Assembly: GCA_024579835.1 (NCBI GenBank) | Contig: CP102060.1 | Coordinates: 3,361,043-3,425,042, forward strand | DNA length: 64,000 nt | Source: Clostridiaceae bacterium HFYG-1003 | GTDB lineage: Bacteria > Bacillota > Clostridia > Clostridiales > Clostridiaceae | Direction: 5' to 3' | Part shown: piece after piece, positions 26,478-35,638 of the stretch | Layout: every line of letters begins with the position of its first letter | Position numbering within the stretch: the first letter of the stretch is position 1 | Made by a program: the position numbers and the translations under genes | Notes under the pieces: generated by a model | Told to the model about the DNA's origin: nothing | Database searches by the model: none | The model's input: only the letters and a program-made list of their open reading frames with translations

Positions 26478-27376
26478 TGGAACAGAAAACTGATCTCCTG
26501 GGCAGTGAAGCACACAGCCGCATGCTGGAAAAGGAACGACGGGCCAACAGTGCCTGGAGCAAGATCAAGCGCAATAAAACCGCCATGGTTGGTCTGGTCA
26601 TTGTCTCTTTCATGATGATCCTGGTCATTTTTGCCGGAGTCCTTGCGCCCTACGATCCCAATGCCCTGAAACTGGGTAGTGCCTTTTTAAAGCCCGGCAG
26701 CCCCGGGCACCTCTTTGGCACCGATGAGTTCGGCCGCGATCTCTTATCGCGGATCATCTTTGGCTCCCGCATCTCCCTGTTTGTCGCCGTAGGCGCCACC
26801 TTTGTCGGCGCGGCCATCGGGATCCTTTTGGGGCTCCTGTCGGGTTATGTCGGGGGGACCACTGACACCCTAATCATGCGCGTCATGGACGGCATGATGG
26901 CCTTTCCCTTCATCCTGTTGTCCATCATCCTCATGACCATCCTGGGTCCCGGGGTCTTCAACGTCATTCTTGCTGTCGGCATCGCCAACATCCCTAATTT
27001 TGCCCGAGTCGTGCGCGGCCAGGTCCACGTCGTCAAAAACGAAGAATACTGCAACGCCGTGAAGGGGATCGGCGCATCCCACGCCCGCATCGTCTTTTCA
27101 CACATCCTGCCCAACATCGTTTCACCGATCATCGTGTATGCCACGCTCAATACGGCCGGATCCATCATCTCGGAGGCGGCGCTTAGCTTTCTGGGCTTGG
27201 GGATCATGCCGCCTGACGCCTCTTGGGGCAATATCCTGCGGGCCGGTAAGGAAACGCTCAATACGGCGCCCCACGTAGCCACGATCTCGGGGCTGTTCAT
27301 CCTGTTCACTGTACTTGGCTTCAATCTTCTGGGGGACGGCATCCGTGATGTCCTGGACCCGAAAATGAAAAAGTAG
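26477..27376 (+). CDS. Opp/Dpp-type ABC permease (DppC-like)
   Basis: 299 residues from ATG 26477, ribosome site GGAGGGAAAAG. WSKIKRNKTAMVGLVIVSFM opens the OppC-type N-terminus; HLFGTDEFGRDLLSRIIFGSR is the strong family motif, and ILPNIVSPIIVYATLN lies in the C-terminal half. Second half of the channel with the preceding gene. Confidence 0.92.
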   Translation: MEQKTDLLGSEAHSRMLEKERRANSAWSKIKRNKTAMVGLVIVSFMMILVIFAGVLAPYDPNALKLGSAFLKPGSPGHLFGTDEFGRDLLSRIIFGSRISLFVAVGATFVGAAIGILLGLLSGYVGGTTDTLIMRVMDGMMAFPFILLSIILMTILGPGVFNVILAVGIANIPNFARVVRGQVHVVKNEEYCNAVKGIGASHARIVFSHILPNIVSPIIVYATLNTAGSIISEAALSFLGLGIMPPDASWGNILRAGKETLNTAPHVATISGLFILFTVLGFNLLGDGIRDVLDPKMKK

Positions 27377-27385
27377 GTAAATGCA

Positions 27386-28579
27386 ATGGCTCAAATGGCT
27401 GATCAAAAGAAAATCCAAAAAACCGTCGATGCGCTCATGCCTGAGCTCATCGCACTCTCCGACTACATCTGGCAGCATCCGGAATATAACTTCAAGGAAG
27501 TCAAATCCAGCGCCGCTTTTGCCGGGATCCTGACCCGTCTGGGCTTCCAAGTGGAACAGGGCGTGGGCGGGCTTGACACAGCCGTCCGGGCGGTCTTTGA
27601 TTCAGGCCGGCCGGGCCTCCACATCGGTTTTTTAGGCGAATATGACGCCGTTCCCGGAATGGGCCATGCCTGTGGCCACAATCTTATGGCCGCCATGGCG
27701 GTGGGGGCGGGTGCCGCTCTAAAAAGCGTGATTCAGGAGCTGGGCGGGAAGGTCAGCGTCATCGGAACACCGGGCGAGGAAGGCGGCGGCGGCAAAGTCA
27801 TCATGCTGGAACACGGCGTCTTCGATGAGTACGACGCGTTATTGATCCTTCATCCGGCCAATGAAACGGTGGTAAATGACATCAGTTATTCCAAGACTGA
27901 CCTCCTCGTTGACTTCTTTGGAAAAAAAGCACATGCAGCCACCTGGCCCGAGGAGGGGATCAGCGCTCTGACCCCGATCCTTGCGCTGTTTAACCTCATC
28001 GCAGCCCAACGGCTGGAAGTGGCCGACCGGGGCAAGATCCTGGGGGTCATCACCAAAGGGGGCGAGGAAGCCATCATGATCCCCGATCACTGTCAGGCGT
28101 CCTTCACCGTCCGTTCCTATGACAATCAGTATCGCATCCAGCTGGTAGACCAGCTCATTAAAATGGGCGAAGGCCTGGCGGCCTTGACGGGGACCCGCTT
28201 TGAATACCGGTTCACCGGACCGACCTATGAGGAGATCCGCAATAATCCCGTGCTGGAGAAGATACTTGAAGAGAAATTTACCGCCCTGGGCGAAGTCGTG
28301 GGACCCCGGCGCAAGGAGCTGGGCATTGGCACAACCGATGTGGGCAATGTGACCCATCGGGTGCCGGCTCTGCAGTCCTATATTCTGGTGGCCCAGGGGA
28401 TGCGGGGACACACCCCAGAATTTGAAGAGACCGTGGGCGGTCCCCTGGGTCACCAGGTGATCCGGACCGGGGCTCAGGCTATGGCGCTGACAGCTCTGGA
28501 GCTGATGAGCGATCCCGGGTTGCAGACCGAATTAAAAGAGTCATTTCAACGCATGAAGACTCAGTACGGATGGGAGTGA
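27386..28579 (+). CDS. M20D-type amidohydrolase (AbgB-like)
   Basis: 397 residues. The active-site stretch GEYDAVPGMGHACGHNLMAA and GTPGEEGGGGKV follow the M20 aminoacylase / p-aminobenzoyl-glutamate hydrolase pattern of metal-binding His, Asp and Glu; a dimerisation insert (about 170-290) is present. It would hydrolyse an amide bond in the imported substrate. No signal peptide, so cytoplasmic. Placement between permease and ATPase genes of one transport operon suggests that it acts on the transported compound. Confidence 0.88.
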   Translation: MAQMADQKKIQKTVDALMPELIALSDYIWQHPEYNFKEVKSSAAFAGILTRLGFQVEQGVGGLDTAVRAVFDSGRPGLHIGFLGEYDAVPGMGHACGHNLMAAMAVGAGAALKSVIQELGGKVSVIGTPGEEGGGGKVIMLEHGVFDEYDALLILHPANETVVNDISYSKTDLLVDFFGKKAHAATWPEEGISALTPILALFNLIAAQRLEVADRGKILGVITKGGEEAIMIPDHCQASFTVRSYDNQYRIQLVDQLIKMGEGLAALTGTRFEYRFTGPTYEEIRNNPVLEKILEEKFTALGEVVGPRRKELGIGTTDVGNVTHRVPALQSYILVAQGMRGHTPEFEETVGGPLGHQVIRTGAQAMALTALELMSDPGLQTELKESFQRMKTQYGWE

Positions 28580-28584
28580 TCAAA

Positions 28585-29610
28585 ATGGCAGAAGTGATTC
28601 TGGAAGCAAAAAATCTACAGACTTATTTATACCTGGCCAGCGGTGTCGTCAAGGCCGTCGATGGGGTCAGTTTTGATCTGAAGCGAGGGAAGACCTTAGG
28701 CGTTGTCGGTGAATCCGGCTCGGGAAAAAGCATGACGGCTTCGTCGATCCTGCGCCTGCTTCCCAAAAACACCGGAAAAATCGTCGGCGGCGAGATCCAC
28801 TTTGAAGGCAGGGACATTTTAGGGTTTAACCAGGCCCAGCTCCTGGATTACCGCGGAAAAGACGTCGTCCTGATTTCACAGGATCCCATGACCTCGCTGG
28901 ATCCGGTTTTCAAAGTGGGTTATCAGATGGTGGAAATGCTGCGGACCCACAGCTCGATGACGGCAGCCGAAGCCCGGGCGCTATCCATCGAATCGCTCAA
29001 AAAAGTCGGGATCCCCAACCCGGAAAGCCGCATGGAGTCCTACCCGTATGAATTATCGGGCGGCATGTGTCAGCGGGTGATCATCGCCATGGCCATCAGT
29101 GCCAAGCCCAAGCTCGTCATTGCCGATGAACCCACCACGGCCCTGGATGTCACCGTTCAGGCCCAGGTCCTGGATCTGTTAAAAGAAATGCAGAAAAAGT
29201 CCGAGACAGCGATCCTGCTCATCACCCATAATCTGGGCATCGTCTGGGATATGTGCGATGAAGTCATGGTCATGTATGCCGGGAAGACCGTGGAGCATTG
29301 TTCGGCAAAGACGCTTTACAGTGCAGCCCGGCATCCCTATACCTGGGGCCTTTTGGATTCCATGCCGAAACTGTCACAGGCCTCCAAATCTGAGCTCGTG
29401 ACCATACCCGGCGCCCCGCCGGACCTCCGGCTGACGGGGGGCTGCTGTAATTTCTACAAGCGCTGCCCCTACGCCCTGCCCATCTGCTCCGAGGTCGTCC
29501 CAGAGCTCATGGAAGTGGGGGAGAATCACTTTGTCGCCTGCCATCGGCAGACGAAGACTGAAACACTGAAACGAAAGGAGGCGGCATCCCATGGCAGAAC
29601 CGATTCTTAG
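28585..29610 (+). CDS. Opp/Dpp-type ABC ATPase (DppD-like)
   Basis: 341 residues from ATG 28585 (ribosome site GGGAGTGA; an alternative ATG at 28570 overlaps the peptidase). Walker A GESGSGKS, signature LSGGMCQRV (Cys in place of the usual Arg), Walker B LVIADEPTTALDV, and the C-terminal oligopeptide-transporter extension with Cys-rich CCNFYKRCPYALPIC. It hydrolyses ATP to drive import together with the next gene. Confidence 0.92.
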   Translation: MAEVILEAKNLQTYLYLASGVVKAVDGVSFDLKRGKTLGVVGESGSGKSMTASSILRLLPKNTGKIVGGEIHFEGRDILGFNQAQLLDYRGKDVVLISQDPMTSLDPVFKVGYQMVEMLRTHSSMTAAEARALSIESLKKVGIPNPESRMESYPYELSGGMCQRVIIAMAISAKPKLVIADEPTTALDVTVQAQVLDLLKEMQKKSETAILLITHNLGIVWDMCDEVMVMYAGKTVEHCSAKTLYSAARHPYTWGLLDSMPKLSQASKSELVTIPGAPPDLRLTGGCCNFYKRCPYALPICSEVVPELMEVGENHFVACHRQTKTETLKRKEAASHGRTDS

Positions 29611-30586
29611 AGTCGTCGGACTCAACAAAGAGTTTAAGCTTAGAAAATCAAAATTTCGGGAGCCGCATAAGATCCTGCATGCCGTCAACCAAGTGAACCT
29701 GGAACTCTATAAGGGGGAGACCCTGGGGATCATCGGCGAGTCCGGCTGTGGCAAGTCCACGCTGGGCCGCTGCCTGGTACGCCTTCATCAGGCGACTTCC
29801 GGTCAGATCCTCCTCCATGGTCAGGATATCAATGAATTGACCGGGAAGGATTTAAAGGGGCTGCGCCGGGAGATTCAAATGATCTTCCAGGATCCCTACT
29901 CCTCCCTGAACCCGCGAAAAACAGCGGGGGAGACCATCGAGGAGCCCATGATCGTGCACGGCCTCCTGTCCAAACCCGAACGCAAGGCCAGGGTCCGTTC
30001 GCTGATGAACGAAGTAGGCTTAAGTGAATCCCACATCCATCGCTTTCCTCATGAATTTTCCGGCGGTCAGCGGCAGCGCATCAATATCGCGCGGGCCCTG
30101 GCCCTGGATCCCGAGATCCTCGTCTGTGACGAGCCGGTGTCCGCTCTGGATGTATCGGTTCAAGCGCAGGTGCTGAACCTTCTCAACAGCCTACAGAAGC
30201 AGCATGAACTGACGATGATCTTCATCTCCCATGACTTAAGTGTCATCAAGCACGTCAGCGACCGCATCGCCATCATGTACCTTGGGCGGGTGGTGGAACA
30301 GTGCAATGCCGAGGAGATTTATACCGATGCCAGGCATCCCTATACGAAGGCCCTCTTGTCAGCCATCCCGCCGGAGAGCCCGTTTGAAAAAAACAGCCAG
30401 ATCAAGCTGACCGGAGAGATCCCAAGTCCCATCGGCGAACAGATCGGCTGTCCCTTTGCCAGCCGCTGTCCCTATGTCATGGAGAAGTGCCGCAGGGTGA
30501 CCCCGAAACTGACGGAAGTCGCCAAGGATCATCTGGTCGCCTGTTACCTCTATGACAGCCAGAGCGCCAGGGAAAGCGGATCCTAA
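29591..30586 (+). CDS. Opp/Dpp-type ABC ATPase (DppF-like)
   Basis: 331 residues from ATG 29591, overlapping the previous gene by 20 nt, ribosome site AAAGGAGGCGG. Walker A GESGCGKST, signature FSGGQRQRINIARAL, Walker B ILVCDEPVSALDVS, and the C-terminal extension ending in CPFASRCPYVMEKC. Completes a five-part importer. Confidence 0.92.
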   Translation: MAEPILRVVGLNKEFKLRKSKFREPHKILHAVNQVNLELYKGETLGIIGESGCGKSTLGRCLVRLHQATSGQILLHGQDINELTGKDLKGLRREIQMIFQDPYSSLNPRKTAGETIEEPMIVHGLLSKPERKARVRSLMNEVGLSESHIHRFPHEFSGGQRQRINIARALALDPEILVCDEPVSALDVSVQAQVLNLLNSLQKQHELTMIFISHDLSVIKHVSDRIAIMYLGRVVEQCNAEEIYTDARHPYTKALLSAIPPESPFEKNSQIKLTGEIPSPIGEQIGCPFASRCPYVMEKCRRVTPKLTEVAKDHLVACYLYDSQSARESGS

Positions 30587-30677
30587 CGATTTAAGAATCA
30601 AACCAACTTTAACAGCTTGAATCACTCATCAAATAAACTCGAATGAAAATTCCAGGAAAAAATCTAGGAGGAACATC

Positions 30678-31937
30678 GTGAGTATAACTAAAACTGAAAT
30701 CATGGAACAAGCCAGCCGAAGGAGCAGCGAACTCATCGAATTGACATCGCAGCTCATCCGGATCAACAGTGAGAACCCAACGGGATCTCAGCGGCCGGTC
30801 ATTGACTTTGTCAAACAATATCTGGAAGACTCCGGCATCGCGGCCACCGAGATCGCTGCCAATGATGAATTCCCCTGTATCCTTGCGAAAATTGGTTCGG
30901 ACGAGGGCTACAGCATTATTTTAAACGGTCATGTCGATGTGGTCCCCGCCGGGGATTTATCGAAGTGGGAGTTTGATCCCTTCGGCGGTGAAGTCACGGA
31001 GAAGCGGATCCTTGGCCGGGGGACGTCGGATATGAAAGCCGGGGTAGCCGGGATCCTCTTTGCCATGCGTCTCTTGAATGAATCGGGGGCCGAGCTGACC
31101 GGGAACGTCCGTCTGCACATCGTCTCCGATGAAGAGTCGGGCGGGCAGTATGGTACGAAATGGCTCCTGACCGAGGGTCATGCCGATGGCGCTGATGCCT
31201 GTATCGTGGCGGAGCCCACATCGAATTACACCATTGAGATCGGCCAGAAGGGATCCAATGAACTGATCTTAAAAGCTCACGGCACACCGGCCCACGGCAG
31301 CCTGGGCAACTATAAGGGGGACAATGCCATCCTGAAACTGGGGAAGGTTCTCTCTCACATCGGCGAACTCCATGAGATTCAGGGTAAATTCCCCCAGGAA
31401 GAAGCCCAGGCCCTCAAAAACTCGCGATTGATTGCCGCCGACAAACTGGAAACCCCGGGGATCGAAAATGTCATCGACCATGTCACAGCCAGTGTCGGCC
31501 TTATCAGCGGCGGCACTAAATTAAACGTCGTGCCGGATTACTGTGAAGCCCGGGTTGATATCCGGCTCCCCATCGGGGCCGATGAGGCCGAGGTCGAAGC
31601 GAAGATCCAAAGCATCATCGCCCAGAGCGGAGCGCTGGATGTGGAGTATGAGATCACCTGGAAGGCCACGGGCAACTATACGCCAATCAACGCCCCCATT
31701 GTCCAGACGGTCAAAAAACATGCCGAGGCACTCTGGCACATCGATGTTCTGCCAGCTTATCAGTGGGCGTCCAGTGATGCGCGCTATTATCGTGAAATGG
31801 GGATCCAGACCATCCAGTACGGACCGTCCAACACGGAAGGGATCCATTCCTACAACGAGACAGTGGATATCGAAGACGTTCTGAACGCCAGTCAAATCTA
31901 CTTAATGTCCTTATGTGACCTGTTAGGTGTGAATTAA
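30678..31937 (+). CDS. M20 peptidase, ArgE/DapE type
   Basis: 419 residues from GTG 30678, ribosome site AGGAGG. LNGHVDVVPAGD, GRGTSDMKAGVAG and SDEESGG carry the two-zinc ligands and catalytic Glu of the ArgE/DapE/CPG2 branch. It is distinct from the AbgB-like M20 enzyme at 27386, so the operon has two amide hydrolases of different subfamilies, perhaps acting in sequence or on different substrates. A 91-nt gap separates it from the ATPase gene. Confidence 0.9.
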   Translation: MSITKTEIMEQASRRSSELIELTSQLIRINSENPTGSQRPVIDFVKQYLEDSGIAATEIAANDEFPCILAKIGSDEGYSIILNGHVDVVPAGDLSKWEFDPFGGEVTEKRILGRGTSDMKAGVAGILFAMRLLNESGAELTGNVRLHIVSDEESGGQYGTKWLLTEGHADGADACIVAEPTSNYTIEIGQKGSNELILKAHGTPAHGSLGNYKGDNAILKLGKVLSHIGELHEIQGKFPQEEAQALKNSRLIAADKLETPGIENVIDHVTASVGLISGGTKLNVVPDYCEARVDIRLPIGADEAEVEAKIQSIIAQSGALDVEYEITWKATGNYTPINAPIVQTVKKHAEALWHIDVLPAYQWASSDARYYREMGIQTIQYGPSNTEGIHSYNETVDIEDVLNASQIYLMSLCDLLGVN

Positions 31938-31968
31938 TTTTTGAGAATAAAAATTTGTGAGGTTATCG

Positions 31969-32916
31969 ATGATTATTAAGCAGATCATGGAAGTATATGA
32001 GCTGGTGGACACGGCAACGGCCAGCGGCAACGATTTAAAAAAATATCTGGAGAGTTACGGTGCGAAGAATGTGGTCGTTAAGACCATCACGGGGGATAAA
32101 GGCAAGACCGATTTTATCCGGGTGGCGATCCCCGGGAAAAACGGCCGGTCCAAGGGCGGCTCCGCCCCGACCTTAGGCGTACTGGGACGGCTAGGCGGCA
32201 TCGGTGCCCGCCCGGAGCGCATCGGCATGGTCTCTGATGGTGACGGGGCCCTGGTTGCCCTGGCTGTTGCGGCAAAGCTCCTGGATATGCAGAATAAAGG
32301 GGATCACCTGGACGGGGATGTCGTGGTTTCAACCCACATTTGCCCGGATGCACCGACGCAGCCCCATAAACCGGTTGCGTTCATGGATTCTCCGGTGGAT
32401 ATGGCCACGGTAAACCAGGAAGAAGTCAACGGCGATCTGGATGCCATTCTGTCGGTGGATACGACCAAGGGCAACCGGGTCATCAATCACTGCGGCTTTG
32501 CCATCTCCCCCACGGTGAAAGAGGGGTATATCTTAAAAGTCAGTGACCAGCTCTTAGACATCATGCAGACGACGACGGGAAAGTTCCCGGTGGTTTTCCC
32601 GCTGAGCATCCAGGACATCACCCCCTACGGCAATGGGGTGTATCACCTGAACAGCATCCTCCAGCCGGCGACGGCGACCAAAGCCCCGGTAGTGGGGATC
32701 GCCATCACCACGGAATCGGCCGTGCCGGGATGTGCCACCGGTGCCAGCAATCCGTTTGACCTGGAGCAGGCCGGACGCTTTGTCCTGGAAGTCGCCAAAG
32801 AATTCGGCCGGCACAATTGCAATTTCTACGACGAGGCTGAGTTTGGCCATTTACTGGAACTGTACGGCGAATTGCACCAGTTTCAGACGCTAGGCCGGAG
32901 TCTCGTCCGGGCTTGA
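31969..32916 (+). CDS. DUF1177 family protein
   Basis: 315 residues from ATG 31969 (ribosome site GTGAGG); a GTG at 31957 is an alternative. IMEVYELVDTATASG, VVSTHICPDAPTQPHKPVAFMDSPVDM and VGIAITTESAVPGCATGASN match DUF1177. No biochemical role is established. Its last codons overlap the AroM-like gene, so the two are tightly coupled and likely act on the same metabolite. Confidence 0.82.
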   Translation: MIIKQIMEVYELVDTATASGNDLKKYLESYGAKNVVVKTITGDKGKTDFIRVAIPGKNGRSKGGSAPTLGVLGRLGGIGARPERIGMVSDGDGALVALAVAAKLLDMQNKGDHLDGDVVVSTHICPDAPTQPHKPVAFMDSPVDMATVNQEEVNGDLDAILSVDTTKGNRVINHCGFAISPTVKEGYILKVSDQLLDIMQTTTGKFPVVFPLSIQDITPYGNGVYHLNSILQPATATKAPVVGIAITTESAVPGCATGASNPFDLEQAGRFVLEVAKEFGRHNCNFYDEAEFGHLLELYGELHQFQTLGRSLVRA

Positions 32917-33593
32917 GCTTCCGGCTGGGCACCATTACCATCGGTCAGTCTCCCCGGCAGGACGTGATCCCGGAAATGCTTCCGTATCTCGGAACGTGGG
33001 TTGAAATCCTGGAGGCTGGCGCACTGGATGGGCTGTCCTATGAGGAAATTCAAACACTTAAGCCAGAACAGGGAGACTATGTGCTGGTGTCGACCCTGCG
33101 GGATGGACGTGAAGTCAAATTTGCGGAAAAGCATATTCTAGGACGGCTACAGGACTGTATCGATCGATTGGAAGAGAAAAAAGTCCAAGCCATTGCTTTT
33201 ATCTGTACCGGGAAATTCCCGGATATCTTCCGGGCCAGCGTTCCCTTGATTTACCCCCAGGTGATCCTGCACCGGATCGTTCCGGAACTCTCCGGCACGA
33301 AAAAAATCGGGGTGGTGATTCCTGATCCCGAGCAGATCGAGCAGACCCGAATAAAATGGAAGGACGCAGGACTGGAAGCCCGTGTGATCCCCTGGTCACC
33401 CTACGATAAAAAAGTGACTGGCACTCTGCCGGATCTCACCGGGTTCAGTGATCCCTCCCTTGATCTCATCATCATGGACTGCATCGGCTATACAGCAGGG
33501 ATGAAGCAACTGGTCTTACAGGAAACCCATAAACCAGTGATCCTGGCCAGGACACTGGTTGCCCGGATATTAGGTGAACTCGGGGATAGCTAA
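32913..33593 (+). CDS. AroM family protein
   Basis: 226 residues from a TTG at 32913 that overlaps the DUF1177 stop (TTGA). FRLGTITIGQSPRQDVIPEM is the AroM opening, and the C-terminal half (LDLIIMDCIGYTAGMKQLV) resembles the Cys-containing motif of Asp/Glu racemase-like proteins. The function of the AroM family is not established. It is the last gene of the operon. Confidence 0.82.
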   Translation: MSFRLGTITIGQSPRQDVIPEMLPYLGTWVEILEAGALDGLSYEEIQTLKPEQGDYVLVSTLRDGREVKFAEKHILGRLQDCIDRLEEKKVQAIAFICTGKFPDIFRASVPLIYPQVILHRIVPELSGTKKIGVVIPDPEQIEQTRIKWKDAGLEARVIPWSPYDKKVTGTLPDLTGFSDPSLDLIIMDCIGYTAGMKQLVLQETHKPVILARTLVARILGELGDS

Positions 33594-33685
33594 AGCCGGC
33601 TAGCGATTAATTTCTGAGCGATTAAACGTCGGATTGAATCATCAAATGGTCATTATGCAGGTAAATGATCGATCCAAGCAAAACT

Positions 33686-33740
33686 ATCTACGCTGAAATA
33701 GCCAGGTTCGCCCATCGAACCTGGCTATTTCAGCGTAGAT
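33686..33740. terminator. Long perfect palindromic terminator
   Basis: A 24-bp stem (33687-33710 with 33716-33739, sequence TCTACGCTGAAATAGCCAGG...) with a 5-nt loop, followed by T-rich DNA. It closes the opp operon on the plus strand; its right arm also forms the last codons of the AbiEii remnant on the other strand. Confidence 0.8.
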
Positions 33741-34218
33741 TTTAGTCGGTCCCAGAGAGAGAAATGAGTTTGGTCAGTTGTGATGTCTATCTTCAGCATC
33801 TGTCGCGTTTTATCAAAGACGACTCCGATCGATACACGATACCCCGGATAGTCCGCTTCCTCTCGGATCTCTTCAATCCCTTGAAATGAAAATACAGCAT
33901 CGTCGTCAATCTGAGTTTTTAAGATGTTCTCAATGATCACCGTTAATTCTGTCTTAGATTGAGCCTGCCCTTTGATCGTTGCATCCATATCCATTGTGGT
34001 GCGCGCATCAATGCCAACCATCGCAGCGGCCTTAACATTCGATTGTCAGTAAGTTCATCAGGCAAAACATTAATCCCGGTAGTCACTCGTTCCAAATCGC
34101 CTGAGTGAGCAAGCAGGCGCAATCCTTCGTTTGAGACCCCGACTTCGTTTGCTTGGGCAGTAGTAACGATTCCGCCAGTTTGCTTCAGGACTGATTGAAG
34201 TTCATCGGGCATAGTCAT
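33725..34218 (-). pseudogene. AbiE toxin-antitoxin remnant (fused antitoxin start and toxin middle)
   Basis: ATG 34218 begins an AbiEi-type antitoxin (TMPDELQSVLKQTGGIVTTAQANEVGVSNEGLRLLAHSGDLERV) that stops matching after about 58 residues. In another frame the DNA then gives the AbiEii core MVGIDARTTMDMDATIKG...YPGYRVSIGV...IDITT. A deletion removed the antitoxin C-terminus and the toxin N-terminus; the toxin end is also lost. A third AbiE locus in the window, inactive. Confidence 0.8.
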
Positions 34219-34265
34219 GCTACCACCTTCAATTTGATTTCTGTGCTAATATCGTATGCCAAACT

Positions 34266-34299
34266 TGCACTGAAATCAAAATAATATGATTTCAGTGCA
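34266..34299. promoter_or_regulatory. Operator-like inverted repeat
   Basis: TGCACTGAAATCA pairs perfectly with TGATTTCAGTGCA over an 8-nt spacer, between the AbiEi remnant (leftward) and the DUF4406-like gene (rightward). Probably the operator of the lost AbiE operon; the sequence is unlike that of the 13745 operator. Confidence 0.6.
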
Positions 34300-34369
34300 C
34301 ATCTCATCAGCGAAACCAGCATTATCATCAAATTTTCTTCAAGTCGTTTTTTTAAAGGAGTTCCTTCAA

Positions 34370-34789
34370 ATGAAGAGACCTCTCTCCTATATCACCGCTT
34401 CCTGGGGCGTTGATCCAACTGAGAATACAGAGATTGCAACCAAATACAGCCGGAAGGTTTTCGACGCTGGCTACAATCCCATCTGTCCCATCCTGATGCT
34501 TTCAAACTTCATGGATGACGGCATCCCCCAGGAGCATAAGGACAGACAGGACATCGAGCTCGATTACCTCAGACGCTCCAACGTCCTCGTAGTCTGGGGC
34601 TCTCGGATCGACGAAGTCGTGAAAAACGACCTTGCCATCGCTGAACGCTATCGAATCCCGGCAACCACCTTAAGCGGTATCCTGACCGTTAAAACACCAC
34701 GGTCAGAAAAACCCTACAAGATAACAGAAGAATCCATTCCTGATTTTGCGCGTAACATTGGGAAAAAGGAATGTTTCGTGCATATTTAA
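34370..34789 (+). CDS. DUF4406/nucleoside deoxyribosyltransferase-like protein
   Basis: 139 residues from ATG 34370, ribosome site AAAGGAGTT. RPLSYITASWGVDPTENTEIATKYSRKVFDAGYNPICPI and VLVVWGSRID..VKNDLAIAERYRIPATTL resemble the Rossmann-like DUF4406 fold related to nucleoside 2-deoxyribosyltransferases. This is the only complete copy; the 3' part recurs at 11456, 36619 and 39918. The gene end contains a degenerate form of the conserved hairpin (34748-34782). The enzymatic role is not established. Confidence 0.7.
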   Translation: MKRPLSYITASWGVDPTENTEIATKYSRKVFDAGYNPICPILMLSNFMDDGIPQEHKDRQDIELDYLRRSNVLVVWGSRIDEVVKNDLAIAERYRIPATTLSGILTVKTPRSEKPYKITEESIPDFARNIGKKECFVHI

Positions 34790-34806
34790 AAATGGACGTT
34801 TCTGAA

Positions 34807-34846
34807 ATTGCACAAAACATTGGAAAAAAGGAATGTTTTGTGCAAT
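34807..34846 (+). promoter_or_regulatory. Conserved hairpin, perfect copy
   Basis: ATTGCACAAAACATT, loop GGAAAAAAGG, AATGTTTTGTGCAAT: a perfect 15-bp stem 22 nt before the AbiEi start. The best of the copies. It could be an operator, an RNA switch or a recombination site. Confidence 0.75.
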
Positions 34847-34867
34847 AATAGAAACGGAGGTGTTGTA

Positions 34868-35638
34868 ATGAAATATTTAGACAAACTAATTGAGTTGGGT
34901 TGTTTTTCACGGCAAGAAGTTGTTGACCTAATCGGAACCGAAAAAGCAGCACACTCAATACTAAACGATTATGTCAAAAACGGATATATTGATCGAATTC
35001 GAAGAGATCTATATACAGCAATCAGCCTTGAAACGAAGCAGCCTGTCGCAAACCGATTTTTAATAGCAACTCATATTGCTGAGGATGCTTATATTTCGCA
35101 TCACAGTGCATTTGAATACTATGGTTATGCTAATCAAGTTTTTCATGAGGTCTATGTATCGACAACCAGCAGATTCACTGAGTTTTCTTTTGATGGTATT
35201 ACCTTTACCAGGGTTTCTCCGAAAATTGATTCTGGAGTAATTACAACCAATACAGAAATCAGAGTCACGGATCTTGAAAGGACTGTCATCGATAGTATCT
35301 ATTCTTTTCAGAAAATTGGCGGTTTGGAAGAACTACTCCGTTGTCTGTTGCTGGTCCCTGCACTACAAGCTGATAAGCTGATAACCTATCTTGATGAATA
35401 TGGGCAGGTGAATTTGTATCAGAAATCCGGCTTCTTACTCAAGGAATTTGCTGAACAGTTGGGTCTTACAAAACTATTTTTTGATTACTGCAGGAGTAAA
35501 ATCTCCAAATCAAAAAGTTATCTGTATTCAGAAAAAGATGCCCTTTCCAAGCACTTTGTCCTACATAAAGATTGGATGATTTTTGCCCCTGAGAATATTA
35601 AATCAATCCTCAGTAAGGGGGTTGATCTCAATGCCTGA
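34868..35638 (+). CDS. abiEi: AbiEi-like antitoxin (second AbiE system)
   Basis: 256 residues from ATG 34868, ribosome site GGAGGTG. N-terminal winged helix (MKYLDKLIELGCFSRQEVVDLIGTEKAAHSILNDYVKNGYIDRIRRDLYT), then the type IV antitoxin region (ISHHSAFEYYGYANQVFHEVYV, RVTDLERTVIDSI). Only distantly like the antitoxin at 13137. It overlaps the toxin gene by 8 nt. In-frame codons upstream to 34808 fall in the conserved hairpin and are not a plausible start. Confidence 0.85.
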   Translation: MKYLDKLIELGCFSRQEVVDLIGTEKAAHSILNDYVKNGYIDRIRRDLYTAISLETKQPVANRFLIATHIAEDAYISHHSAFEYYGYANQVFHEVYVSTTSRFTEFSFDGITFTRVSPKIDSGVITTNTEIRVTDLERTVIDSIYSFQKIGGLEELLRCLLLVPALQADKLITYLDEYGQVNLYQKSGFLLKEFAEQLGLTKLFFDYCRSKISKSKSYLYSEKDALSKHFVLHKDWMIFAPENIKSILSKGVDLNA

